Shown: positions 34,547 through 44,142, counted from the first letter of the stretch. The stretch is 64,000 bases of DNA from an uncultured Tateyamaria sp. (GCF_947503705.1 NZ_CANNES010000001.1:310001-374000), one strand, 5' to 3'. Notes: generated by a model not told the origin, from the letters alone. Made by a program: numbers and translations.

Positions 34547-35164
34547 TCAAACGCCGTAGCGGGCCAGAAAGGTCTCGACAGCACCTTCAACAACCCGCTC
34601 GATATCCTCATCGCTCACTGATGAAATCACGCCAAACATGAGGCGCGGCCAGATATCCGCCTTGCACAGCTCGCCAAACTGATCCGCCGCGAGGGTCAGA
34701 TCGTCAATCTTCAGCTCGCCCCGGGCGATTGAGGCGGTAAAGTATTCCCGCATTTCGGCCCGCATCCGCTCAGGCCCGGACTTGTAAAAGGCACGCCCGA
34801 TCTCGGGAAACCGATCCGATTCCGCCACGCAGATGCGAAACACCTGCTGGCCAAACTTTGAGGTCAAAAAACGCAAAAAATGCCGTCCTGCCTGGCACAA
34901 AACGTCACGCGGCGGCGCGCTCATGTCGATATTGTCAACGGCATCCTGGCTTTGGCGGGCGCATTCCAGATTGGCCACCTCCATGAACAGCAGCCGCTTG
35001 TCGGGGAAATAACTGTAAAGCGTCGCCTTGCTGACGCCCGCCTGTTTGGCGATATCATCGACGCTTGCCCCCTCGAACCCGTCCACCATGAACACCGCGC
35101 GCGCGCCCTCAAGAACCTGGTCAAATTTTCGGCCTTTGCGGACGATGGGGCTGGCGTCGTTCAT
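34547..35164 (-). CDS. TetR/AcrR family transcriptional regulator
   Basis: A 205-residue regulator. The N-terminal helix-turn-helix (about 17-64) has the TetR pattern ARAVFMVDGFEGASVDDIAK, AGVSKATLYSYFPDKRLLF. The C-terminal part (about 75-200) is the ligand-binding and dimerisation domain, with Cys and Trp residues but no recognisable specificity. It is divergent from mbfA with 137 bp between, and could act on that gene or on its own promoter. The mbfA promoter carries an Irr-type site instead, so I would not assign TetR control to mbfA. Confidence 0.93.
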   Translation of the reverse strand: MNDASPIVRKGRKFDQVLEGARAVFMVDGFEGASVDDIAKQAGVSKATLYSYFPDKRLLFMEVANLECARQSQDAVDNIDMSAPPRDVLCQAGRHFLRFLTSKFGQQVFRICVAESDRFPEIGRAFYKSGPERMRAEMREYFTASIARGELKIDDLTLAADQFGELCKADIWPRLMFGVISSVSDEDIERVVEGAVETFLARYGV

Positions 35165-35268
35165 GTGTATTCCTGTCTTCGGCCTAATGGATATAAACCG
35201 TTTCGTTCAGTTCCGACAGAAAAATCGGCGGATCGGCTTGCAACTCGCGCGATGCACGCCATCATAGA

Positions 35269-35284
35269 TTGGAATCATTCTAAA
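35269..35284 (+). promoter_or_regulatory. Irr-box-like iron control element before mbfA
   Basis: TTGGAATCATTCTAAA is a near-perfect inverted repeat of the TTnGAA-N3-TTCnAA form of the Irr iron control element known in Alphaproteobacteria. It lies 18 bp before the mbfA ATG (35302) and after the TetR gene. It supports repression of mbfA by Irr under iron limitation. Confidence 0.6.
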
Positions 35285-35301
35285 TAAGCAAAGGGGCGCA
35301 T

Positions 35302-36276
35302 ATGCGTTTCTCATTCAATCGCAAACGGTTCAAAGACCTCTCTGAACAGGAAATTCTGGCGCTGGCCATCTCGTCCGAAGAGGACGACGCGCGCATCTAC
35401 CGTGGCTATGCCGAAACCTTGCGCGAAGAGTTCCCGGCGAGTGCTGCCATTTTCGATGGTATGGCAACCGAGGAAGACGGGCACCGCCAGCGACTGATTG
35501 ATCTGCACAGAGACCGCTTTGGCGAAACAATCCCGCTCATCCGCCGCGAACATGTGTCGGGCTATTACAACCGTCGTCCTGTCTGGCTGGTCGAAAACCT
35601 CAGCCTTGATCGCATCCGCTCCGAAGCTGAAGCGATGGAACGCGAGGCGGCCCATTTCTATACCAGCGCCGCGGCCCGCACCTCAGATGCGGCGACGCGC
35701 AAACTGCTGGGCGATCTAGCGGCCGCCGAGGCCGGGCATGAGAAAACCGCAAACGCGCTCGAAGATCAACATTTGGACGAGGCCACGCGCACCTCTGAGG
35801 ACGACAAGGACAAGCGACAGTTCATACTGACCTGGGTGCAGCCGGGTCTTGCGGGCCTCATGGATGGGTCGGTGTCGACCCTCGCCCCGATCTTTGCCGT
35901 GGCCTTTGCCACCCAGGACACGTGGACAACCTTTTTGGTCGGCCTCGCCGCGTCAGTCGGCGCCGGAATTTCGATGGGCTTTACCGAGGCCGCCTCGGAC
36001 GATGGCGAACTGTCAGGGCGCGGATCACCGATCAAACGCGGCTTTGCCTCTGGCATTATGACGACCGTAGGGGGGTTGGGGCACGCCTTACCCTACCTCA
36101 TCCCTGACTTTTGGACGGCCACAATCACGGCCATCGCCGTGGTTTTTGTTGAACTATGGGCCATCGCCTGGATTCAGAACAAGTATATGGACACGCCGTT
36201 CTGGCGGGCCACGCTGCAGGTTGTGGTAGGCGGCGCGCTGGTCTTTGCCGCAGGCGTATTAATCGGCAGCGGATAG
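35302..36276 (+). CDS. mbfA: Membrane-bound ferritin-like iron exporter MbfA
   Basis: A 324-residue fusion of an N-terminal ferritin-like (rubrerythrin) domain (about 15-155) and a C-terminal VIT1/CCC1-type transporter domain (about 175-324, five hydrophobic helices). Di-iron ligands are visible as two ExxH motifs (Glu58-His61, Glu143-His146) plus Glu114 and His118. In Agrobacterium and Bradyrhizobium MbfA exports iron and protects against iron and peroxide stress, and is repressed by Irr. The first helix of the membrane domain (PGLAGLMDGSVSTLAPIFAV) has the family Asp. An Irr-type box precedes it. Confidence 0.93.
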   Translation: MRFSFNRKRFKDLSEQEILALAISSEEDDARIYRGYAETLREEFPASAAIFDGMATEEDGHRQRLIDLHRDRFGETIPLIRREHVSGYYNRRPVWLVENLSLDRIRSEAEAMEREAAHFYTSAAARTSDAATRKLLGDLAAAEAGHEKTANALEDQHLDEATRTSEDDKDKRQFILTWVQPGLAGLMDGSVSTLAPIFAVAFATQDTWTTFLVGLAASVGAGISMGFTEAASDDGELSGRGSPIKRGFASGIMTTVGGLGHALPYLIPDFWTATITAIAVVFVELWAIAWIQNKYMDTPFWRATLQVVVGGALVFAAGVLIGSG

Positions 36277-36308
36277 ACTTGGGCGGCGTGCGCAGCTAAG
36301 TCTGGTGC

Positions 36309-37232
36309 ATGCTGCCGATCCTTCTGAAAACGCTCCCCTTCTTTGCACTGATCGGCCTGGGTTACTGGGCGGGACGCACCCGGTTTTTCACCGAAGAGGC
36401 CACCGCCTACCTCACCAAATTCGTGTTCTATTTTGCACTGTCGGCAATGATCTTCCGCTTTGCCGCCAATCTAGAATTGGCAGAAGTCTGGGACACGCAG
36501 CTGGTTCTGGCCTATTTGTCCGGCACAATCGTGGTCTATTGCATCGCGACAGCGGTGGGCGCGCTGCGCGGCCTTAGGATCGAAACGACAGCCGTCGAGG
36601 CGCAATGCGCCGTAATCGGCAATGCGGGCTTTTTGGGTCTGCCTATGCTGGCGCTGCTTTTTGGGCCCGCAGCCATCGGCCCTGTCATGCTGGTATTGGC
36701 CACTGATCTGATCGTCTTTTCCAGCCTGATCGTGATATTGATCACGATTGGGCGCGATGGGCGCATGTCCCTGTCGATTATCAAGACGATCCTGTCCGGG
36801 CTGGTGCGCAACCCGATGATCGTCGCCATGACACTCGGGCTGGCATGGTCGGGCCTAAAACTGCCCATTCCGACCCCGATGAACGACTTTCTGAGCATTC
36901 TGGGCGGGGCGGCAACGCCGGGTGCCCTCTTCGCCATCGGCGCATCGCTGGCCTCAAAATCGGCGGAGCGAATGGAGATTGCGGGCTGGCTCAGCTTTTG
37001 CAAGCTGGTGCTGCATCCGGCATTCGTGGCTGTGTCCGCGATCTATATTTTCAATGTAGAAAGCTTTGGGGCCGCGATGATCATTGCCTGCGCCGCAATG
37101 CCAGTGGCGGGCAACATTTATATGCTGGCGCAGCATTACGGCGTGGCCCCACAACGGGTGTCCGCCGCAATCCTCGTCTCAACCACGCTAAGCATCGTGA
37201 CCCTCACGGCCGTCATCGCATGGATCAGTTGA
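36309..37232 (+). CDS. AEC family transporter
   Basis: A 307-residue auxin efflux carrier/malonate-type transporter with about ten helices in two repeats. Each half has a broken helix: GNAGFLGLPMLALLFG in the first and MPVAGNIYMLAQHYGV in the second, the usual AEC substrate-site features. ATG at 36309, 32 bp after mbfA. Cargo is unknown; dicarboxylates are common. It may be read through from mbfA, but a separate promoter cannot be excluded. Confidence 0.93.
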   Translation: MLPILLKTLPFFALIGLGYWAGRTRFFTEEATAYLTKFVFYFALSAMIFRFAANLELAEVWDTQLVLAYLSGTIVVYCIATAVGALRGLRIETTAVEAQCAVIGNAGFLGLPMLALLFGPAAIGPVMLVLATDLIVFSSLIVILITIGRDGRMSLSIIKTILSGLVRNPMIVAMTLGLAWSGLKLPIPTPMNDFLSILGGAATPGALFAIGASLASKSAERMEIAGWLSFCKLVLHPAFVAVSAIYIFNVESFGAAMIIACAAMPVAGNIYMLAQHYGVAPQRVSAAILVSTTLSIVTLTAVIAWIS

Positions 37233-37331
37233 ACGCCCTTCATCGTTCCCAATAAATGCCCGCCGGAGGCTCCGACCGCTTGCCGCACGACCAAAGGCCC
37301 GATAGCGATGAACCAACAGGAGGATTACGCC

Positions 37332-38162
37332 ATGCAAACACAATCCGAAAACGCCTGCTTTGGCGGTACGCAAGGGGTCTATACCCATGCCTCGACCAGT
37401 TGCACTTGCGACATGACCTTTGGTCTGTTCCTGCCCGAAGAGGCACGCGACGGGCCGGTGCCTCTGCTGTGGTATCTGTCAGGCCTGACATGCACCCACG
37501 AAAACGCGATGACCAAAGCGGGCGCGCAGGCCTGGGCCGCCGAGCAAGGCATCGCACTTGTCTTTCCCGACACCTCTCCGCGCGGCGACGCTGTGGCCGA
37601 TGATGATGCCTATGATCTCGGCAAAGGGGCGGGGTTCTACCTGAACGCCACGGAGGAGCCTTGGGCCGCGCATTACCGCATGTGGGACTACGTGACGGCT
37701 GAACTGCCGGAGGTGCTGGGAAACAGCTTTGCCGTTGATATGGACCGCCAAGGGATTACAGGCCACTCCATGGGCGGGCACGGTGCACTGACCATGGCGA
37801 TGAGTTTGCCAGAGCGCTACCGCTCCGTCTCTGCCTTTTCGCCCATCGTCAATCCGACCGCCAGCGATTGGGGGCGCAAGCAGTTCAATGCATACTTGGG
37901 GAACAATGAAGACACCTGGTCCCCTCACGATGCCACGCTCTTGATGCGGAAAAACGGGTTTGAGGGGCCAATGCTGATCGACACTGGAACCAAGGACCAA
38001 TTCCTTGATCTTCTGAAGCCCGAAGCGCTGGCCGAGGCCGCCGCCGCCCGGCGACAGCAAATGACGTTCCGGATGCAGCCCGGATACGATCATAGCTATT
38101 TCTTTGTCTCGACTTTCATGGAGGATCACGTGAACTTCCATGCAGAGGCGCTTTGGGCGTGA
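37332..38162 (+). CDS. fghA: S-formylglutathione hydrolase
   Basis: A 276-residue esterase of the glutathione-dependent formaldehyde detoxification route, hydrolysing S-formylglutathione to formate and glutathione. The catalytic Ser146 is in [11 protein letters not shown], the Asp in TGTKDQFLD, and the His in [22 protein letters not shown] is the family oxyanion region. I chose ATG at 37332 because AGGAGG lies 8 bases upstream; the in-frame ATG at 37308 precedes that site. The dehydrogenase partner adhC/frmA is not in the window. First gene of a five-gene overlapping run ending at 41047. Confidence 0.96.
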   Translation: MQTQSENACFGGTQGVYTHASTSCTCDMTFGLFLPEEARDGPVPLLWYLSGLTCTHENAMTKAGAQAWAAEQGIALVFPDTSPRGDAVADDDAYDLGKGAGFYLNATEEPWAAHYRMWDYVTAELPEVLGNSFAVDMDRQGITGHSMGGHGALTMAMSLPERYRSVSAFSPIVNPTASDWGRKQFNAYLGNNEDTWSPHDATLLMRKNGFEGPMLIDTGTKDQFLDLLKPEALAEAAAARRQQMTFRMQPGYDHSYFFVSTFMEDHVNFHAEALWA

Positions 38163-38608
38163 CCACCCTTTACGTGGATGCCGACGCCTGCCCCGTCAAA
38201 GCCGAGGCGGAGAAGGTGGCGACCCGCCATAAGGTGCCCATGAAAGTCGTTTCGAACGGGGGGCTGCGCTTGTCGCAAAACCCGCTGGTCGAGACGGTGA
38301 TCGTGCCAGATGGCCCGGACGTGGCAGATATGTGGATTGCCGAGCGCGCAGGCCCCGGCGATGTCGTCATCACCGGCGACATCCCCCTGGCCGCCAAATG
38401 CGTCGAGGCCGGAGCGCGCGTTCTGAAACACAATGGCGAGGCACTGACCGCGGCCAATATCGGCAATGTGCTAGCCACCCGAGACCTGATGACAGACTTA
38501 CGCGCCGCCGACCCGTTTCGCCAAGGCGGTGGCAAAGGCTTTACCAAAGCAGACAGATCGCGTTTTCTGGACGCATTGGAACGCGAATTGAGGGCAGCCA
38601 AATCATGA
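38159..38608 (+). CDS. YaiI/YqxD (DUF188) family protein
   Basis: A 149-residue protein of the YaiI/YqxD (UPF0178) family, a PIN-like fold with unknown biochemical role. The family start [20 protein letters not shown], the middle [12 protein letters not shown] and [19 protein letters not shown], and the tail [14 protein letters not shown] are all present. GTG at 38159 overlaps the fghA stop by 4 bp (GTGA); a TTG two codons earlier is also in frame. It overlaps the HAD gene by 4 bp. Confidence 0.95.
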   Translation: MTTLYVDADACPVKAEAEKVATRHKVPMKVVSNGGLRLSQNPLVETVIVPDGPDVADMWIAERAGPGDVVITGDIPLAAKCVEAGARVLKHNGEALTAANIGNVLATRDLMTDLRAADPFRQGGGKGFTKADRSRFLDALERELRAAKS

Positions 38609-39225
38609 CTATCAAAGCCGTCGTTTTCGATATCGGAAACGTTCTGATCGAATGGCAGCCCGAGCGGTTCTTTGACAGCGTTATCGGCGCGGACCGCCGC
38701 CGCGCCATGTTCGAGGCTGTTGACCTGCATGGCATGAATGACAAGGTCGATATGGGTCACCATTTCACCGACACCATCTATGCCACCGCCGAGGAGTATC
38801 CCGACTGGCGCAGCGAAATCCGCATGTGGCACGACCGCTGGATCGAGATGGCGAGCCCTGTGATCGATCATTCCGTCCGTCTGATGGGAGCCTTGCAAGC
38901 CAAGGGCATGCCGGTCTTTTCCCTCACCAACTTTGGTATCCAAAGCTATGACTTCGCCGCGACGCACTATCCTTTTTTGCGTCAGTTCGACCGCGATTTC
39001 ATCTCGGGTCATATGGCGGTGATCAAGCCTGATCCAACCATCTATCAGATGCTGGAGGAGGCCAGCGGCCTGTCCGGCGGCGACCTGATTTTTGCCGATG
39101 ACCGGGCGGACAACATCGCCGCGGCAGAGGTCCGGGGCTGGCACACCCATCTGTTTGAAGAACCCCAAGGCTGGGCCGACCGCCTCGTCGCCGAAGGGCT
39201 GCTGACCAAAGACGAGGCGGCATGA
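38605..39225 (+). CDS. HAD family hydrolase
   Basis: A 206-residue haloacid-dehalogenase-like hydrolase (HAD-IA, YihX-like). Motif I is VFDIGNVL (Asp9 nucleophile; the second Asp position is Gly-Asn, as in this subgroup), motif II is SLTN, motif III is the Lys of VIKPDP, and motif IV is FADDRADN. The alpha-helical cap lies after motif I. It is likely a small phosphatase, possibly a sugar-phosphate or flavin phosphatase. It overlaps the genes on both sides by 4 bp. Confidence 0.92.
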   Translation: MTIKAVVFDIGNVLIEWQPERFFDSVIGADRRRAMFEAVDLHGMNDKVDMGHHFTDTIYATAEEYPDWRSEIRMWHDRWIEMASPVIDHSVRLMGALQAKGMPVFSLTNFGIQSYDFAATHYPFLRQFDRDFISGHMAVIKPDPTIYQMLEEASGLSGGDLIFADDRADNIAAAEVRGWHTHLFEEPQGWADRLVAEGLLTKDEAA

Positions 39226-40136
39226 CGTCTGTCCCGTATATCCCCTTTGCCGAGGGCGAGGCCCTACTGGATTGGATCGGCTTGACCGATGCTTTGGCGG
39301 CGGGTCACGACCTGCCAAAGGCAGAGATTGGCGATACATTCCTCTACCGCGATCCTGACACGCTGTTGTCGCGTGCGGCCTGGATCAATGGGCTGGGCAT
39401 GGCCGTGAAGACCGCCACAGTGTTTCCGGGGAACCCCGGTAAGGGTGCGCCAATGATCAACGGAGGCGTGAACCTGTATTCTGATGCGGACGGGACGCTG
39501 GCCGCCATCATCGACTTTCATTTGGTGACCAAGTGGAAAACGGCAGGCGACAGCCTGTTGGCGGCGCGGCGTCTGGCGCGGCCGGACAGCAAATCCATTC
39601 TGATCGTGGGCGCAGGCACCGTGGGCCGCGCCTTGCATGATGCTTATCGGGCAGCCTTCCCCGGTGCGGGTTTCACCATCTGGAACCGGACCCGCGCAAA
39701 TGCCGAAGCGATGGCGACCGAATTCCCGGGCATGCAAGTGGCAGACACTCTGGCCGACGCGGTCCATGCCGCCGACATCGTCACCAGTGCGACCATGTCA
39801 ACCGATCCACTGATCAAAGGCGAATGGCTCCGCCCCGGCCAGCACATCGACTTGATCGGTGCTTACCGCCCGGATATGCGAGAAGTCGACGATGCAGCCC
39901 TGCTCAAATCGCGGGTTTTTGTAGACAGCTTTGACACCACCGTCGGCCATATTGGCGAGGTCAAAATCCCACTAGAAACAGGGACCATCACCCGCGACCA
40001 CCTGCAAGCCGACTACTACGACCTACCCGCTTTTACCCGCACGCCAGACGACATCACCTTGTTCAAAAACGGTGGTGGCGCGCATCTGGACCTGATGACC
40101 AGCCGCTACATCCTGGATCGGTGGCAAGCGCGGTGA
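39222..40136 (+). CDS. Ornithine cyclodeaminase family protein
   Basis: A 304-residue member of the ornithine cyclodeaminase/mu-crystallin family. A Rossmann domain begins ILIVGAGTVGRALHDAY (NAD binding), followed by GFTIWNRTRANAEAMA and DIVTSATMSTDPLIKGEWL. The N-terminal substrate domain has VKTATVFPGNPGKGAP. Members deaminate ornithine, reduce cyclic imino acids or act on other amino-acid-derived substrates; which one applies here is not clear. It overlaps the HAD and hydrolase genes by 4 bp each. Confidence 0.9.
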   Translation: MTSVPYIPFAEGEALLDWIGLTDALAAGHDLPKAEIGDTFLYRDPDTLLSRAAWINGLGMAVKTATVFPGNPGKGAPMINGGVNLYSDADGTLAAIIDFHLVTKWKTAGDSLLAARRLARPDSKSILIVGAGTVGRALHDAYRAAFPGAGFTIWNRTRANAEAMATEFPGMQVADTLADAVHAADIVTSATMSTDPLIKGEWLRPGQHIDLIGAYRPDMREVDDAALLKSRVFVDSFDTTVGHIGEVKIPLETGTITRDHLQADYYDLPAFTRTPDDITLFKNGGGAHLDLMTSRYILDRWQAR

Positions 40137-41047
40137 CTTGGGTTCTTTTGCTTGTTGCGGCCCTGATTGCGATGCCCTTCACCATCGAATGGATGCGCGA
40201 TGGGCTGAGCGAAAAGTACCTGAAAACCGCCCCGGGCGAATTCGCCCTGCTCTCGCAGGGGCAAACCCATTACGAGTGGTTGGGGCCCAATCGCGGGCCT
40301 GTCGCTTTGTGCATTCACGGGTTGACCACGCCCTCTTTTGTGTGGCGCGGTATGGCCAAGGGCCTCGCCCTGATGGGCTTTCGCGTGCTGGTCTATGACC
40401 ATTACGGACGCGGGTATTCCGAACGGATCAAAGGCAAACAGGACGCCGCCTTTTTCCTGCAACAAATTGATGATCTGCTCCTCCATGAAAAGGTCCAGGA
40501 GCCATTGACCGTCATTGGCTATTCCATGGGCGGCGCGGTCGCCACGCACTTTGCCGCAGCCCGGCCCGGGCTGGTGAAACAGCTGGTTCTCATTGCCCCT
40601 GCGGGAATGCAACATGTGATGGGCAAAGCTGCTACCTTTGCCCGCGACACGCCGATCCTTGGCGATTGGCTGTTCCTGATGACTTACCCACGTCTTTTGC
40701 GCAAAGGCATCGCCGCCGAGGCGGGCCTGCCCGGCAGTGTCGAGGGCATCACAGCCTTGCAACAGACCGAGACGGACAAACGTGGTTATTTTCCCGCCGT
40801 ATTGTCCAGCCTGCGGGGCGTGTTGCGCGATACGACCGAAGAGGCGCATCGCGCGGTGGCCGCCGCTGGCATCCCCGTACTTGCAATCTGGGGGGCAGAG
40901 GATGATGTGATCCCGCTCGCTGCGCGCGAGGTGTTGGCCGAATGGAACCCCAGTGCCCGGCATGCGGTGATTGCCGATGCAGGCCACGGGGTGACCTATA
41001 CCCATACCGATCAGGTGCTTGAGGCCCTGCGCGCCAGCCGCAGCTAG
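40133..41047 (+). CDS. Alpha/beta hydrolase with N-terminal membrane anchor
   Basis: A 304-residue alpha/beta hydrolase. An N-terminal hydrophobic segment (TWVLLLVAALIAMPF) is a likely anchor or signal. The nucleophile Ser131 is in VIGYSMGGAV, the acid is probably Asp in WGAEDDVIPL, and the His in DAGHGVTYTH. CIHGLTTPSF is the oxyanion region. Substrate unknown. The GTG start at 40133 overlaps the preceding stop (GTGA), so it is the last gene of the fghA run. It converges with the MFS gene, overlapping by 4 bp. Confidence 0.9.
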   Translation: MTWVLLLVAALIAMPFTIEWMRDGLSEKYLKTAPGEFALLSQGQTHYEWLGPNRGPVALCIHGLTTPSFVWRGMAKGLALMGFRVLVYDHYGRGYSERIKGKQDAAFFLQQIDDLLLHEKVQEPLTVIGYSMGGAVATHFAAARPGLVKQLVLIAPAGMQHVMGKAATFARDTPILGDWLFLMTYPRLLRKGIAAEAGLPGSVEGITALQQTETDKRGYFPAVLSSLRGVLRDTTEEAHRAVAAAGIPVLAIWGAEDDVIPLAAREVLAEWNPSARHAVIADAGHGVTYTHTDQVLEALRASRS

Positions 41048-42285
41048 GCTGGTGCGGGCGTGCCCAAGGGGCGTTCCCGGATGGGCAAGTGGACGACTGC
41101 GCTGAATGCGCCGACGGCGACCCCGATCCACCAGACAAGGGTATAGTCGCCATAAACATCATACATCCGTCCGCCCAGCCACACACCCAGGAACGAGCCC
41201 AATTGGTGGCTGAAAAATACGATGCCATAAAGCGTGCCCATATAGCGCAGCCCATAAATGTGCGCGACCAGGCCACTGGTCAGCGGGATCGTGGCAAGCC
41301 ACAGCGTCCCCATAGCAACCGAGAAAATGATGACGGTCGTGGGTGTGATCGGAAATATGATAAAGAGCGCGGCAATGATGGTGCGGCCCGTATAAATGCC
41401 CGCCAAAAGGTATTTCTTCGAGTACCGCTTGCCCGCCCAACCGGCGAGAAGGGTGCCTGCGATATTTGCCAGACCGATCAGCGAAATCGCTACCGCCCCC
41501 AAGGCCGAGGTTGTCGAGATACCCATATTGTCCAGCATCCCACCGGGCATGATCGGCCCGCAAAGTTCTGTAACGAACGCAGGGAAATGCGCGGTGATAA
41601 AGGCGACCTGATAGCCACAAGAGAAAAAGCCGATAAAGATCAGGGTATAAGACGGGTCCTTGAAAGCCTTGATCAGGATTTGACCCATGCTTTCTTCCAG
41701 TTCGGCGCGGGTCGCGGGTGTCGGAACGCGCATCATGGGCAGGGTCAGCAGTACGGCCAGGATGGCCGCGGCAAAGATCATGAAGACGCTGGACCAATTC
41801 ATCATGCTCAGCAACCATTCGGCCATCGGCGGGCCAAATATCTGCCCCCCCGAACCCGCAGCGGCGGCGATGGCAAGGCTCATAGAGCGGTTCTCGTCGC
41901 TGGAGGCACGGCCCACAACGGCCAGGATCACGCCAAAGCCGGTGCCCGCCACGCCAAAGCCCACGAACCACGCATAAAGTTGATGTTCCAACGGGGTCGT
42001 TGACCAGGCGGACAGAACCAACCCAACCGCATACATCAATCCGCCCATGACGATGGCCTTGCGATCTCCGATCTTTTCCGCAATCGCCCCGAAAATGGGT
42101 TGGCCGATGCCCCAGGCGAGGTTCTGAATGGCGATGGCCATGGAAAACTCGGCGCGCGCCCAGCCAAATTCTTCTGCAATCGGGATCTGAAACACCCCAA
42201 ATGTAGAGCGGACCGCAAAGCTGATGATGATGATCACGCAGCCCACAATCAGGACGGGAGTGAACAAGGGCGCGCGGCTTTGCAT
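41044..42285 (-). CDS. MFS transporter
   Basis: A 413-residue major facilitator with about 12 helices. It resembles the oxalate/formate antiporter-like or monocarboxylate-type group (AVRSTFGVFQIPIAEEFGWAR, AWGIGQPIFGAIAEKIGDRK in helix 2-3). The cargo is not predictable. ATG at 42285; it is divergent from zapE with 136 bp between, and its 3' end overlaps the hydrolase gene by 4 bp. Confidence 0.92.
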   Translation of the reverse strand: MQSRAPLFTPVLIVGCVIIIISFAVRSTFGVFQIPIAEEFGWARAEFSMAIAIQNLAWGIGQPIFGAIAEKIGDRKAIVMGGLMYAVGLVLSAWSTTPLEHQLYAWFVGFGVAGTGFGVILAVVGRASSDENRSMSLAIAAAAGSGGQIFGPPMAEWLLSMMNWSSVFMIFAAAILAVLLTLPMMRVPTPATRAELEESMGQILIKAFKDPSYTLIFIGFFSCGYQVAFITAHFPAFVTELCGPIMPGGMLDNMGISTTSALGAVAISLIGLANIAGTLLAGWAGKRYSKKYLLAGIYTGRTIIAALFIIFPITPTTVIIFSVAMGTLWLATIPLTSGLVAHIYGLRYMGTLYGIVFFSHQLGSFLGVWLGGRMYDVYGDYTLVWWIGVAVGAFSAVVHLPIRERPLGTPAPA

Positions 42286-42421
42286 GACGGTTCTCCGGTT
42301 TGGTTCGGCGACAGTACAAAGCCACGCCCATGCGTCAAATCAGCAATTCTTGCGCGCGCATCACAAAAGCTGAACCGTGATGGCTTTTCTCGGGCCGCGC
42401 GGCGGGCTACCACGGGAAAAG

Positions 42422-43477
42422 ATGACGGATTTACTGACAGAATATCAGGCGCTGGTCGAAGCTGGCACGCTGACAACCGATGACGCCCAACTGGCGGCCT
42501 TGCCGGAATTCGAGCGTATTCGCAGTGCCTTGGCCGTTCCCGTCAAGCGTGGTTTTTTCCGCAAGGCGCCAGAGCCTATTCGTGGGCTTTACCTTTGGGG
42601 CGGCGTGGGGCGCGGCAAATCCATGTTGATGGATTTCTTTGTCAGCCACGTCACCGTTCCCGCCCGCCGCGTCCATTTTCATGCTTTCATGCAGGAAATT
42701 CACGCGGCCATGCACATTGCCCGCAAACGCGGTGTCGATGATGCGATTGCGCCCGTGGCCGCCGATGTGGCCGCCTCTGTCCGGTTGTTGGCCTTTGACG
42801 AAATGCAAATCACCGACATCACCGATGCCATGATCGTGGGCCGGTTGTTCGAAGCGCTTTTTGCGGCAGGCGTGGTCGTTGTGACGACCTCAAACCGGGT
42901 GCCTGATGAATTGTATAAGGATGGCTTGAACCGCCAGCTTTTCGTCCCCTTTATCGAATTGCTCAAGGAACGAATGGTGGTATGGGAGCTCGCCTCATCC
43001 ACCGATTATCGCCAAGACCGCCTGTCTGGCAGCCCGACCTATTTTACGCCTCTTGGCTCTGATGCGCGTGTGCAGATGGATGCGGTCTGGGCCGACTTTA
43101 CAGGGGGCAGCGCCGAGCCGCTGGACCTGACCGTGAACGGGCGCACCGTCACGATCCCGCAATTTCGCAGCGGCGTGGGGCGTGCAAATTTCTTTGACCT
43201 GTGCGCCAAGCCTTTGGGTCCTGCCGATTTTCTGGCCATTGCCGACGCCTGCAAAGTGCTGATGATCGACGATATTCCGACCCTTTCGCGCAGCAACTTC
43301 AACGAGGCCAAGCGGTTCGTTACCTTGATCGACGCGCTTTATGAGGCGCATGTGCGGCTGATCTGTTCGGCGGCGGCAAAGCCCGAGATGCTGTATCTTG
43401 AAGGGGAAGGCACCTTTGAATTTGAACGCACCGCATCACGGCTGCGCGAAATGCAAAGCGACGATTGGGCGGCCTAG
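42422..43477 (+). CDS. zapE: Cell division protein ZapE (AFG1-like ATPase)
   Basis: A 351-residue AFG1/ZapE AAA+-type ATPase. Walker A GGVGRGKS is at 60-67, Walker B LLAFDEMQITDI follows, and the sensor segment VVVTTSNRVPDELYKDGLNR and the family tail FTSLIDALYEAHV-like (FVTLIDALYEAHVRL) are present. In E. coli ZapE binds the Z ring and destabilises FtsZ filaments. ATG at 42422 (MTDLLTEYQA); the upstream in-frame ATG at 42377 is less likely. It overlaps a convergent gene by 4 bp at its end. Confidence 0.93.
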   Translation: MTDLLTEYQALVEAGTLTTDDAQLAALPEFERIRSALAVPVKRGFFRKAPEPIRGLYLWGGVGRGKSMLMDFFVSHVTVPARRVHFHAFMQEIHAAMHIARKRGVDDAIAPVAADVAASVRLLAFDEMQITDITDAMIVGRLFEALFAAGVVVVTTSNRVPDELYKDGLNRQLFVPFIELLKERMVVWELASSTDYRQDRLSGSPTYFTPLGSDARVQMDAVWADFTGGSAEPLDLTVNGRTVTIPQFRSGVGRANFFDLCAKPLGPADFLAIADACKVLMIDDIPTLSRSNFNEAKRFVTLIDALYEAHVRLICSAAAKPEMLYLEGEGTFEFERTASRLREMQSDDWAA

Positions 43478-44049
43478 CTGCGCGACTGCCGGACCAAAGC
43501 GGCAAGCAATGCGGGCGTGTTGAGACGGCCAGAGGTCAGGCGCAACTGTGTGGGCAGCTTGAAATCCCCACGCGCTAGCGCCGTGTTCAACAGCGCGTCG
43601 ATATAGGCGTTCGATTGCCCCTCGGTCAGGGCCTGAACCAGCAGCGCATGCAGCGGGTCACCGTCATGAACCGTATGGCCGAACCCTTGCAACACATCCG
43701 CGGTCAAGGTGCGCAAATCGCGGTGCTTAACGCCTGTTTCGGTCAACCGGATCGGTTGGCGCAATTGGCGACTAACCGCCTCGGAAGCCGACAATCCGTC
43801 TAGATCAAGCAGCGACGCATCGGCGCGTGTCACTTCGGTCGCGTCAGGAGCAGGATCGCTCAGCAGCGGCGCAATTGGGTCTGCCACGTCCACGTCAGGC
43901 TCTTGGCCCGGCTGTAGCAAGACGAGGCCGATGGTCACCATCAGAAACGCTGCTGCAATCAACAACATCTTGAAATTGGCAGAGGGGTCAGGCGCGTATG
44001 ACCCATCTATTTGCCCATCGCCGGGCGCGCCATCCTCGCGCCTGTCCAT
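43474..44049 (-). CDS. Single-helix anchored protein of unknown function
   Basis: A 191-residue protein with a short polar N-terminus, one membrane helix (FKMLLIAAAFLMVTIGLVLL, about 27-46) and a C-terminal acidic then helical region placed outside the cytoplasm. The last ~120 residues (DLDGLSASEAVSRQLRQPI onward) are helical and seem specific to this lineage. I do not recognise a named domain. A sigma70-like promoter lies upstream at 44113-44142. It converges on zapE. Confidence 0.7.
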   Translation of the reverse strand: MDRREDGAPGDGQIDGSYAPDPSANFKMLLIAAAFLMVTIGLVLLQPGQEPDVDVADPIAPLLSDPAPDATEVTRADASLLDLDGLSASEAVSRQLRQPIRLTETGVKHRDLRTLTADVLQGFGHTVHDGDPLHALLVQALTEGQSNAYIDALLNTALARGDFKLPTQLRLTSGRLNTPALLAALVRQSRS

Positions 44050-44112
44050 ACCGCTTCCCCCAAAGCTACACCTTGCGGCGCGCTGGACGCCTATTGGTGC
44101 TTAGTACAACAA

Positions 44113-44142
44113 AATATAGCTTATTTCAGGCGAAACCGTCAA
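44113..44142 (-). promoter_or_regulatory. Sigma70-type promoter for the 43474-44049 gene
   Basis: On the minus strand TTGACG (44142-44137) and TATATT (44118-44113) are separated by 18 bp, close to the -35/-10 consensus, about 60 bp before the ATG. Confidence 0.5.
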
